From Sequoia sempervirens (taxonomy: Eukaryota; Streptophyta; Pinopsida; Cupressales; Cupressaceae): a DNA stretch of 64,000 nt. The notes under the pieces are model-generated. The model saw only the letters and a list, made by a program, of their open reading frames with translations, was not told the origin of the DNA and made no database searches. Location of the stretch: contig VDFB02139063.1 in NCBI GenBank assembly GCA_007258455.2, positions 186,001 through 250,000 of the forward strand, read 5' to 3'. Position 1 is the first letter of the stretch. Each line of letters starts with the position of its first letter. Positions 54,900-64,000 of this stretch are shown one piece after another. The translations under genes and the position numbers were made by a program.

Positions 54900-56213
54900 A
54901 TCCATTCAGATCAGTCCTACACAAGCCAAGCCCACCTTCCTGCTTCTGCCTACAAACAACTTCCCACTTAACCAAAATCCACTTCCTATGAAGCAAATTA
55001 CCTGACCAAAGGAACTGATGAGTCTATCTCTCAAAGTCCTTGATGAAGCAGGAGGGAGTAGAGAGAAAAAAAAATTTGTAAAGAGGAAGAGCATGAAACA
55101 CCGAATTTAAAAGAGTCACTCTACCAGTCAAAGAAAGCCACCTACAAGTCCAATGAATGAAAAAGCTTCTGAATTTATCAAGAACCTCTTGCCAAAACCA
55201 TTTAGGAAGTGAATGAATAGCAAGAGGGATTCCAAGATAAACAAAGGGGAGCAAACCAATCTAGAAATGAAGAATTCCAGCTATTCTCCTTTGGATAATC
55301 TTAGGGGTATTGAAGAAGTATATGAAAGACTTCCCCTCATTAATATGTTGTCCTGAAGCAATCAAGTAACTTTCCAACACACTGTGCCATCAAATAGCCT
55401 CCTCAACCTTCACCTTGCCCATCAAAGCTATACCATCTACAAACTAAAGGTGAGACTAGGGGAAATATCATTTCCCCAACTCCACCCCTAAATAAATCCA
55501 CTCTCTACCCGAGACTGAATAAACCTCTGCAATCCTTCAACAAGCAAGATAAATAAGAAGGGAGACGAAGGATCCCTTTACCTGAGTCCTCTAGAAGCAT
55601 AAAAAAAATCCATGGGTGCCCCATTAATTAGCACCAAAAAGGAAGTAGTAACACAACTCTTAATCCATTCAATCCAGTCACCAAAAAAGCCAAACACTCC
55701 AAGAATCTTAAATAAGAAATTCCATTTAACCCGATCATACACTTTAGCCATATCCAACTTGATAAACATAGATTTTTCCTTAGAATACTGCATGGAATGA
55801 ATAGTCTCCACAACAATAATGGCACCATCCATAATATATCTACCAACAACAAAACCCCCTTTCTCCTTTGAGATTAATCCACTTAAGCAAGGTTTTAGCC
55901 TCTCAAATATCAACTTAGTAATTATTTTGTAAATGACATTACATAGAGCAATTGGTCTAAAAATATCTAGAGAATTGACCCCGTACTTCTTTGGAATGAG
56001 AGCTAAAAAGGTTGTATTTAGAGACTTCAACATTTGTTTACTCATTAGAGATTCCTGAACAACCTCCAAGGTATCCATCTTAACCACTTCCCAAAATTCT
56101 TGAAAAAATTCCGCTGGGAACCCATCTAGCCTGGGAGCTTTACCATTTTTCATTTGAAACACAACATTCTTGAGCTTTGACAAGGTAATGGGAGTAAGCA
56201 AAGATTTATTCAT
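54900..56213 (-). pseudogene. LINE-A copy 2 reverse transcriptase
   Basis: 55578-56213 (211 codons): MKNGKAPRLDGFPAEFFQ, FLALIPKKYGVNSLDIFRPI, NVIYKIITKLIFERLK, GGFVVGRYIMDGAI, FIKLDMAKVYDRVKWNF and ASRGLR, followed by a stop where QGDPLSP should be. The catalytic FADD is FVDG at 55432-55443, so two conserved residues are lost. Thumb: 55024-55254, FVYLGIPLAIHSLPKWF and WLSLTGRVTLLNSV. It would act in target-primed reverse transcription; inactive. Confidence 0.88.
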
Positions 56214-57526
56214 TTCATTAGAGACTAGCTATGGAATACAATCCAAGATCCTAGCTTCATCCTCTTTTGCAGGAGGCGAGTCCTCTGAAAATAAAGCAGA
56301 GAAAAAGTGAACAAATTTAGCAAAAATAGAAGCAAAAGAGGACAAAATCTCTCCATCCAGCAACAAGAGAGAAGAAATAACATTACCTTGTCTTTGATCC
56401 TTAACAAAATTTTCAAAGAAAGAAGTATTCCGATCACCAGCTTGGAGCCACTCAATTCAGAACTTCTATTTCCAAAAGATCTCTTCTCTTAACTCCGATT
56501 CCTCCACGTCCTTCATTGCAGCAACCTCTAACAATCGAAGTTCCTTAGTGAGGCCTTGGTCAAGAATCTACCTAGTGATCAAGGCCAAGCTTATCTAAGC
56601 ATTCTGTTTTGCATGAAATAGATTACCAAAGTGTTGTCTATTCCAACACTTCAACCTATACTTAACATAATGAAGCCTCTTGGAGAAAGAGTACATAACA
56701 GTGCCAAAAGTTGGTTTCCCAATACACCACCAGTTGGGAAGCAGATCATGAAGAGACTCGTCCCTAAGCCACATAATTTGGAAGTTAAAAGACTGCTTAA
56801 CACAATGCTGGGGTAACTCAACACAAAGATTAATTGACCAATGATCAGAGCCCCATCCATCCAATATCTCTTAACTAATCACCCACTTGTCCCCCATCAA
56901 AAACTGGACACCAAAAATCTATCCAGTCTTTCAGAGATAGGAGCATCTCCACTTCTCTGATTACTCCAAGTAAAGACTCCATTAACTGGCTTAATTTCAA
57001 ACAACTTCAAAAAAGCCACATTATCCTATAAGAGCCCCGAGGAAGGCTCGAGGTGAGCACTACCTCCCCACTTCTCCTCTAAATAGAAGATAACATTAAA
57101 GTCCCCAGCCAAGATCTAAGATAGATAAGGATCTAGAGACCTCACATATCTAACATGATCCCACAGCCAAGCTTTACCTTGATAGTCAATCAGAGCATAA
57201 ATATTAGAGAAAAGAACCCTCTCCCTTGACTCAAGATGAGAAGCAACATAGGAAATTGAACCCCTGCAGGAGAGCCACCAAATTGGTCTGACTTTCCAAG
57301 GATCCCATAGACAAGCCACTCCACCAGAGCTACTAAGAACTCCCATACATTGACATTGTCCATGACCCAAAATCTTTGAAGCCACACACGACATACTATC
57401 AATTGATAACTTAGTTTCTTGAAGGAAGACCACATTTGGAGAATGAACATGAACCAGATCATGGATATCCTTTTGTTGAGGGATGCTATTCAAACCCATC
57501 ACATTCCAAAAAAGTACAATCATCAC
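56214..57526 (-). pseudogene. LINE-A copy 2 AP-type endonuclease
   Basis: 57116-57526 (136 codons): MIVLFWNVMGLNSI (N of the active site), PNVVFLQETKLS (catalytic Glu), GGVACLWDP and ISYVASHLE. Further frames near 57060-57120 give ILAGDFNVIF (Asp/Asn pair), and 56595-56864 gives GWGSDHWSINL (final Asp-His). This is the complete motif set of LINE EEP nucleases that nick target DNA, though with stops between blocks. 56214-56594 is the EN-RT linker. Confidence 0.85.
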
Positions 57527-58240
57527 AGAGGTTGGGAGAAGTGAGTATCAATCATCTTCACCGAACCAGTCTCAACCAATGTCTCACCAACTAGCTTCAC
57601 CTTTTCTTGGTCCTTCTTGTGACAAATTTTAGAAGGTTTCTCAGGAACCCCCTTCTTGAGAGTTCGTTGCTCCAAGACTAAGGTAGAGGAGGAAGAATTA
57701 TTTTTACCTAAGTCAGAACCACCCCACACCTCCGAGATAACTCCACCAATGATGGAGGAGCCTCTAGAATCCATGATCACTCCACCTCCAACACCTAGAG
57801 TTGGAGCCAAAGGAGACAAAAAAACATCCATCTGTGAACCTAGATCACCAGTTAGATCCCTCCTGGAAATCACCGAAGGCTACTCATCAGACAACATAGG
57901 ATCCAACTTCCAACTGCATATCAGCTAGGAACCCCTCCTCCCAAACTAACTCATCCAAAGCCTCAAATATATTGAAAGTTTCCTCCTCCTGCCTATCCTT
58001 GAGAGATCTCTTTTTCCCTTGACCATGATTACAAGACTTGACCAGAACAAAGCCATCCTTGTATGCTGCCACCTCCTGCTTGGGAGATTTACCCTTCTCC
58101 AACCTTGAATTAGACTAAGAAGCCCCATTACTTGCACCCACAACACCAGAAGCACGAGGAAACCTTCACTGAAGGTGACCATACTCATGACACAATAGAC
58201 ACTAGAAAGGAAACATCTCTTAATCCAAAGGTTGAGTCTA
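57527..58240 (-). pseudogene. LINE-A copy 2 ORF1 C-terminal part
   Basis: Frames at 57523-57873 and 57887-58102 are low-complexity and charged, as in ORF1 tails (LVWEEGFLADMQ, KICHKKDQEKVKLVGE). Near 58165-58215, in the register FQCLLCHEYGHLQ, there is a C-x2-C-x4-H zinc-knuckle core. It binds LINE RNA in the family. Confidence 0.65.
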
Positions 58241-58947
58241 GGAGCAAGAACAAATAGTCAAACCAATCTCAAAACAAACACACGCATAAGAAAAAATCCA
58301 CTTCAGTAAAGTTTTCTGAGAAGGGCCAATAGGCTTTCCCAACAACTTAGCAATCGACTGCAATATGTCACTTCTCCAACATTCAAGCGACAACCAAGGA
58401 AGGTGAACCCAAGCTGGAACCTTGGACGGTAGCTCTTCCACTAAATTAAAGCCAACATGCCATGGTTTTATGAATAGTCCTACTTGATTATAAAAATATG
58501 ATCCATCTTCAAATGCCTTGTTCTGATTAAAAATACATGAGAAATCCACCCAAAAAAAGTTATTAGCATCCATTAGAATATCAAAGTCACCCTTCAGATT
58601 CATGTCTTACAAATCCAAGGATCAAGGAAAGGAAGATAAACCCTCATCCCCATAAACTTGCAGATCAAAACATGCTTGTTGTAATATTCTAGATCATCAA
58701 CCACTGCCTCCAATTGAATCATGAACCTCGGTCGAGCTTGAGCCCTCTCCAAACACCCATTTATCTTCTGCAATTTAAAAGTACCACTTCTAATCAAACC
58801 CACTCTAGGGGAGGGCATAATCTAAGTCCCATCACTAGTCTCCCCCATCACAACATCCCCTATCACCTCATCCAAAGGAGCATTCTTAGCCATAAAAAAC
58901 TCCCCCCCACAAACCCCAACCAAGGATCACCCCACACCAAAACTTGA
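58238..58947 (-). pseudogene. LINE-A copy 2 ORF1 N-terminal part (DUF4283)
   Basis: 58600-58818: GTFKLQKINGCLERAQARPR and ICKFMGMRVYLPFLDPWI. After a stop, 58238-58603: LKGDFDILMDANNFFWVDFS, FYNQVGLFIKPWHVGFN, KVPAWVHLPWLSLECWR and LQSIAKLLGKPIG. This is the DUF4283 module of plant LINE ORF1. The 5' region to 59540 is C/A-rich with no motif. Confidence 0.75.
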
Positions 58948-59542
58948 ACGCTTCAAGCCCCAAGACAGGTATGCATGCAAGATAGACTGCAGGAGAAACA
59001 AATGAGCACCACGAATGAAAAAAGAGGCCACAGTCAACACCTGACCTAACACACCAAACTCATTGTTGGGTGAGACAATTGATGCACCAAGAGAAACAAG
59101 TCTGCGCCAAATAAGTTAACATTGATGCACCAACCAACAAAAAGCAGTAGAAACCACAAGAGATAGGAAAACACCACCCTCAACACCCAACAAGGCCACA
59201 ACGGTACCACTCAAACAACAAAGAGATCCCACACACTACATAAAAGAAGACCTTAGGAAAAGAAACAAACCCCAACACACATGAAACAAGAGGTCGAACC
59301 AAGATTGCAAGCAACAAAAACCTTGAAGGAAGCAAAGCAAAGACAACACCCCCCAAAACTCATTGATCACCCCCCTACGTGAATAAGCACAAAGAGAAAT
59401 AAACAATCCAAGGAAAAACATTGAAATGCAAAGGAAAACAATGACATGTAGCCCGAGCCCTCATAGGCCACAAGCAAGCACATCCCCAACCATCGCCATC
59501 AATCTGTAAAGTGTTGCAATTTGAGTTCTCTTGTATTTTTTA

Positions 59543-59679
59543 AATGTATTATTTATTTAGTATTTATCATTAATATATAATATAATATTTCAAAACTATA
59601 TTTAATATTATATAATATATTTAATCATTAATAATTATTATTTAAATATATTATATATATACATATTTTAATAAAAGTG
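59543..59679. repeat. AT-rich spacer between two LINEs
   Basis: TATTTAATAT-type DNA, very like the spacers at 6870-7050 and 7624-7749. Both LINE-A and the next LINE end in such DNA, consistent with LINE preference for T-rich nick sites. Confidence 0.7.
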
Positions 59680-61030
59680 GCTAGGCCATTGAAATTTTAT
59701 TGATAAAAAGAAGAATTTACAGTCCCTGGTTCAAAAGGAGCATACTGGCAGGAAAGAACCAGGGAAGAAAACCTTCGGTTGTAGCTCCAAAATAAAGACA
59801 GAAAATCTAGACCTAGGACCCACTCAAACCCAAAAGGAAAAAAAATAGTACAATTTGAACAAATAGTCCTTTTCATTTTACCCCCCCAGAGAAGCCCCTT
59901 TCAAGATAAAAACCCATAACAAGATACAATAGCAAGTCATCTCTCCTTATCAAGTGGAAAAATGGAACTAGCTTCGTAGTATGTGCAAAGCTAGAAATAA
60001 ATTTACACCGGCTGACATAACCTCAGGAGAAGGTTTCCTTGAGTCGGTTGCAGCCCGCGATAGTTTCCATAAAATTGTCACACATAATTCCTGTCCAGAT
60101 AAAACAAAAGAAAGTCTCCAAAACAACCATTAGAAAGAAAATCATTCTTATGAATAAATCCAGCAATGGGAAAGGAGCCAAGAACTAAATTATACAAAGT
60201 TAAACAAGAGCAGCCCAAAGCGGCCATGTAAAACATTCTTAAACAAATTAAAACTCTTTGGGTCATTTACCACAACCGACAACAATCATGCTATTCATAA
60301 AAATACTATTGAAAGCAACACTACATAGATGGGTCAACCATAAAGTTAAGAGCCGAAAAAAAGACGCTATAGTAGTCATTTACTATGTAGAAGGATATCA
60401 TTCTACTATTGTCCCTCATTCTTAAACAGATTGAAACTCTTTGGGTCATTTACCACAACCAACAACAATCATGTTGTTCATAAAAATACCACTGAAAGTA
60501 ACATTGCATAGATCAGACAACCATAAAGTTAAGAGCCGAAAAAAAAAATGCTACAGTATTCATCTACTATGTAGAAGGATATCATCCTTCTATTGTCCCA
60601 AAAGTTTGAAAGAAGATGAACAATAGTTTCTGCCCATATTTATTCAAAACATGAACGTAATATAGACTTTCTAGATCCCTTTTGTCTACATGCTGCCATA
60701 ATATTTCTAAAAAGTCATATAGCTCCTAATCCCACCAAGGGATTCTCAATCAAATTCTCAATGAACAACAACTTATGAGCCCACCGTAGAAAGGAAAACA
60801 TAATAATAAATGGTGGAATATAGTATGCAATTGGATTCAAAACAAAGTGCTCTGATTACACTACAACCTTGTTGGAAAATAACTCTGTATTCATATTGAG
60901 ACAATTATTTTGCAATAAAAGGAATCAAGCCAAGATAACCCTTTTAATTTTAGTGGAGACTCAGCCAATGCCACAATAACCAGAAGCCCAAAACAAGAAA
61001 CATGTCATGTAGACAACCCCCTTTAAGATT
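59680..61030 (-). other. LINE-B 3' untranslated region
   Basis: 1.35 kb downstream of the LINE-B ORF2 stop. The outer end reads TTTTATTGATAAAAAGAAG (plus strand), a LINE-like terminus. It contains a two-unit tandem repeat. No coding motif. Confidence 0.6.
60235..60600. repeat. Two-copy 183-bp tandem repeat
   Basis: Units at about 60235-60415 and 60418-60600. Shared landmarks: CTCTTTGGGTCATTTACC, CAACAATCATG, CATAAAGTTAAGAGCCG, CTACTATGTAGAAGGATATC. About 10% different by eye. Confidence 0.8.
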
Positions 61031-61954
61031 TTATTTTTTTAGAGGGAAGTTTTCCTTATTGAAAATTGTAAAAGGTAATTCCTCATTTATTGCTTTATTT
61101 GCTAAGAAGTCAGCAAGGATATTTGCTTCCCTGTAACAATGGGATAATGAAAATGTGTTGAACCATTTTAATTGAGATATCACCTTATCTAGTAAATATT
61201 GGAGCTGCCAAGCATGAGTTTTTTGTTGTGCAACAACATGAAAAATAACCATGGAGTCACCTTCAATTATTAATGATTTGATTTGAAGAGATATTACAAG
61301 ATCCAGACCCATGCTAAGGGATTCAAGTTTAGCCATATTGTTTGTTCCCACCAACAACATTTTACAAGCTGCTCTAACAATGTTAGCATCAGAATCCATT
61401 ATAACTATTCCAACCCCAGATTTGCTAGGGTTACCCCTTAATGCCCCATCATAGTTAAGTTTACACAAATTAATAGGTGGAGGTGTCCATTTAGCCTCTT
61501 TAAGGGCCAATACCTTATCTATTTTATTAGAAAAAGTTCCATGGAATGGTAAGGATTTGAAAAGGGGCCAATTCTTAATTATAAAACTATCCCAATTAGT
61601 GAACAATTTTAAAGATTCATCTTTCTTGAAGATGTAAGATCTGACAACTTCTGAAATTGAAGATTCCAATTTAATAAGAACCTCCTCAATAGAAGAACCC
61701 TTGTTCTTGAAAATTCTGTTATTTCTTTCATTCCAGATGCACCACAATACTAGTGATGGTGTGACAACCATAGGCAGTGGAAAAAAGAAGCTGTCTAAAT
61801 TAAGATCCAAGATTGGAAATGAATTGGTAAGGTAGGACTGACCATGGAGAACCAACCGAGTTTTGAAAAAATCCAATACCAACAATGGTTTGCAAATGGG
61901 AAGTGTAGGAAAAGATGATCCCCAGATTCTAAGAAATGACCACATAAAACACAT
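61031..61954 (-). CDS. LINE-B ORF2 C-terminus: zf-RVT remnant and intact RNase H
   Basis: 307 uninterrupted codons ending FPLKK and TAA at 61031. A hydrophobic linker (LVLWCIWNERNNRIFKNK) precedes an RNase H with all four carboxylates in place: CKLNYDGALRGNPS (Asp), MAKLESLSMGLDL (Glu), LIIEGDSMVIFHV (Asp), and CYREANILADFLANKA (Asp). This is the best-preserved enzyme domain in the window. The upstream part of ORF2 is in other frames, so it is an open fragment of a damaged LINE rather than a working gene. The Met at 61954 is only the first Met after a stop. Confidence 0.8.
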   Translation of the reverse strand: MCFMWSFLRIWGSSFPTLPICKPLLVLDFFKTRLVLHGQSYLTNSFPILDLNLDSFFFPLPMVVTPSLVLWCIWNERNNRIFKNKGSSIEEVLIKLESSISEVVRSYIFKKDESLKLFTNWDSFIIKNWPLFKSLPFHGTFSNKIDKVLALKEAKWTPPPINLCKLNYDGALRGNPSKSGVGIVIMDSDANIVRAACKMLLVGTNNMAKLESLSMGLDLVISLQIKSLIIEGDSMVIFHVVAQQKTHAWQLQYLLDKVISQLKWFNTFSLSHCYREANILADFLANKAINEELPFTIFNKENFPLKK

Positions 61955-63370
61955 GGGAAATCATTCATGAGACCCAACCTGTCAAGTGTCTCAGTAGTTA
62001 AAGCCCTCCCATTAACTGCAATCCAAGCAAAAGCACCAGCTTTAGGAAGACAAGAATCATCCTAGAATAGAACATGTGGAAGATCTGATTTATTTAATGA
62101 GGTCAAAAGAGAATTGTAACCTTCTTTGACTGAATATTCCCCTAATTTTGATTTAGTCCAAATTAAGACATCATCCTTAGGTGTGAAGATTATGCACCTC
62201 TTATCCATCTCCTTTTTATAAGCTTCTTTAATAGATGGAGAGATATTTAAATTATCTATAGATTTCCAGATAATTCTTGGAATGGAGTCAATATATTCAA
62301 TATTAAAATAATCAACAACAAGGGGACCCCATAGATTTTTTAGGCATTCCTTTAAATTCCCCCATTCTATGAAAGATGAAAGAACATGATATCCATTCCA
62401 CATGTCCTCCCAGAATTTATCTTTTTTACCATTATGAATCATCCATGAGAGGTGGGGAAGGATGACAGACCTACATGAAGATAAGAAGTTCCGGATTGTC
62501 AATCCTTTTGGTAACAAGGATTCCCTAAAAATAATTCTCGTGGGAATGAATAGAGATATTTTGAATACAATAGTTTCCCCCATCTTGATTGTGGGTTTTG
62601 ATATAGTTTCTAGGTAAGCTTTGCACCTAAAGTTGTATTTTGCAGTTTGAGATTTCTTATACCAGTTCCACCAAGATCTTTTGGTAAACAAACCTTGTCC
62701 CATACTATGAGTGGTATTTTTTCTTTACCCCCAACATTATCATTCCATAGAAAGGAGTGTAGGATGGATTTTAGCATATTTAGGGTGTAGCAAGGGGCCT
62801 CTAAAATGTACATCACGTAAATAGGGATTGCATTTAGGACAGACTTTACCATTTGGATTTTCCCAGCAAAAGTAAGCCATTTGTGCTTCCAAAGGGATAT
62901 TCTGTCCAAAATTAATTTGCTAATTCTCTCCCAAAATGCATGAAGGTTATTTCCAGAAAAGAATGGTATGCCAAGATAAGAGCAAGGCAAGGAGCTGATA
63001 GAGAACCCCCAGAATTTTATTAGCCTGTTTTGAATGAAATCTAGGAACATTAAACATAATGTTTTTTGATTTTGAGGGGTTAATTTTTTGACTTGAGGCT
63101 AGTGAATAAACTGTAATTATATTTTTGATTGCCTTAGCTTCAGGTATTGAAGCATGACCAAATAATAAGGTATCATCTGCAAAGAGTTTGTGAGTTTGAG
63201 CTTCCTGCATATTTGGAATTAGGACGCCTTTCCACTCCCCTAAAACATTTTCCCTTCTTATTGATCTACTTAAGCCTTCAATCATAAGTATGAAGAGGAA
63301 AGGAGAAAGTGGGTCACCCTGTCTGATACCTCTGGATGAAGGGAATAAACCACAAGACGAGTTTTTAAGT
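61955..63370 (-). pseudogene. LINE-B reverse transcriptase and linker
   Basis: 63285-62947: MIEGLSRSIRRENVLGEW and KLFADDTLLFGHA, with the catalytic FADD intact at 63172-63183. Just upstream, in the shifted frame of 63282-63370, is SSRGIRQGDPLSPFLFI-like sequence. 63050-62610: LPCSYLGIPFFSG, ISLWKHKWLTFAGKIQMVKS and LPKDLGGTGIRNLKLQN. 62703-62062: FKISLFIPTRIIFRE, IRNFLSSCRSVILPHL and DVLIWTKSKLGEYSVKEGY. The zf-RVT is near 61960-62000. Two or three frameshifts separate the blocks. The LINE is 5'-truncated at about 63370 inside RT. Confidence 0.85.
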
Positions 63371-63391
63371 AAAACTCACTATAAAAATTAA

Positions 63392-63673
63392 GATCAAGGG
63401 GTAACCCTGGAAAATCTGGGGTTGGAATAGTTATAATGGATTCTGATGCTAACATTGTTAGAGCAGCTTGTAAAATGTTGCCGGTGGGAACAAACAATAT
63501 GGCTGAAATTGAAGCCCTTAGCATGGGTCTCGATCTTGCAAGATCTCTTCAAATCAAATCATTAATAATTGAAGGTGACTCCATGGTTATTTTTCATGTT
63601 GTTGCACAACAAAAAACTCATGCTTGGCAACTCCAATATTTACTAGATAAGGTGATATCTCAATTAAAATGGT
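63392..63673 (+). pseudogene. Inverted second LINE RNase H fragment
   Basis: Plus-strand fragment homologous to the reverse complement of about 61165-61445 (IVIMDSDANIVRAACKMLPV, MAEIEALSMGLDLARSL, LIIEGDSMVIFHVVAQQ). It carries a few differences, and here the Glu region reads AEIEALSMG, closer to the family consensus. It starts directly where LINE-B ends and stops at QLKW TGA. It is a different copy, not LINE-B's own sequence. Confidence 0.85.
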
Positions 63674-63718
63674 GATATCTCTATATTATATATTCATTAT
63701 AGTTTAAATAAAAATTAA

Positions 63719-64000
63719 TTTAGCATTGAAAAGAAAGAGGTGGAACGAAGAGATTACGGTCGCAACAAAGATACTCAGCACCATGTTGGCAAGAACAGAA
63801 ATGTTGAAATCGAGGTGGAGAAAATGAAAAATACCATCAAAATTATTGCTGAGCAAAACAATCATATGGCCAGACACAACGCCATCATCATCAATGCCAT
63901 GACCGAGAAATTGGACAAAGCCCAACAGGGGTCTCTGGTGGTTGATTTGGAGGAAACCAATGAAAGAAACCAGGAGGAGGATGTTGGCATTTCTAAGAGA
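63719..64000 (+). CDS. Partial open frame running off the window, Gag-like
   Basis: 94 codons without a stop to the last base. Charged and helical: EKKEVERRDYGRN, VEIEVEKMKNTIKIIAEQNN, INAMTEKLDKAQQ, VVDLEETNERNQEEDVG. It has the character of a coiled-coil N-terminal segment of a retrotransposon Gag, but no diagnostic motif is visible and the start is not defined. GC content is higher than its surroundings. Confidence 0.35.

Larger units (their letters stand above)
53130..59542 (-). mobile_element. LINE-A copy 2, nearly full-length L1-type LINE
   Basis: About 6.4 kb on the minus strand: 5' region (58950-59540), ORF1, then ORF2 with endonuclease, RT, zf-RVT and RNase H, and a short 3' end at 53130-53220. 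AATGTATTAT at 53113-53122 and 59543-59552 could be a 10-bp target duplication, but the AT-rich context makes this weak. Many stops; inactive. LINE-A copy 1 (7750-10521) is the same element truncated in RT. Confidence 0.85.

Noticed and set aside
61165..63673. Twin-priming inversion within a single LINE-B insertion
   Set aside because: The inverted piece duplicates RNase H sequence still present in LINE-B and differs from it, so it is another copy and not an inverted part of the same RNA.
1..64000. A novel defence, biosynthetic or regulatory gene system
   Set aside because: No cluster of non-transposon genes could be supported. All recognisable domains are retroelement or DNA-transposon proteins.

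Overview
The window looks like repeat-dominated nuclear DNA of a large-genome seed plant. A gymnosperm is my best guess, inferred only from the mix of old, nested, stop-riddled Copia, chromovirus Gypsy and plant L1-type LINE copies. I found no convincing host gene, rRNA or true tRNA. Almost all recognisable coding sequence is transposable-element protein, mostly broken.

Layout. 1-10521: end of a Gypsy LTR, a minus-strand Copia element (Copia-A), a plus-strand LINE 3' half, a tRNA-derived SINE with a 17-bp target duplication, and a minus-strand LINE (LINE-A copy 1). 10524-19384: an LTR retrotransposon on the minus strand with about 1.14-kb LTRs, a G-patch-containing low-complexity ORF and no visible pol. 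About 19389-25773: a pogo-type (Tc1/mariner superfamily) DNA transposon with unusually long terminal inverted repeats and a dead transposase. 25774-38065: sparse DNA with a solo Copia LTR (5-bp target duplication ATTAG), LINE fragments, an assembly gap of exactly 100 N (30345-30444), a 1.7-kb CT tract between AT-rich blocks, and two LINE remnants. 38066-49839: Copia-B with both LTRs, split in its RNase H region by a chromodomain Gypsy element (39421-45783). 49840-59542: the same LINE, SINE and LINE-A series as at 4460-10521, with LINE-A here nearly full length. 59680-63370: LINE-B, with intact RNase H residues and an FADD reverse-transcriptase motif, followed by an inverted LINE fragment and an open frame running off the window.

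The main structural fact is that 1-10521 and about 45599-55925 are two copies of one locus, about 45.4-45.6 kb apart. Identity is mosaic. By eye, 1-562 is a few percent different, 563-2260 roughly 10% different, and 2261-2570 is not alignable. At 2571-7749 no difference was found wherever checked, and 7750-10521 is again a few percent different. The copies lie on opposite sides of the N gap, so recent gene conversion or duplication and an assembly artefact are both live explanations.

The elements act as a stratigraphy, not a pathway. A LINE was hit by Copia-B, Copia-B was hit by Gypsy, and the whole stack was duplicated. Most premature stops I examined in Gypsy and in the acidic ORF at 30814 fit C-to-T (or G-to-A) change, as expected for methylated, silenced plant repeats.
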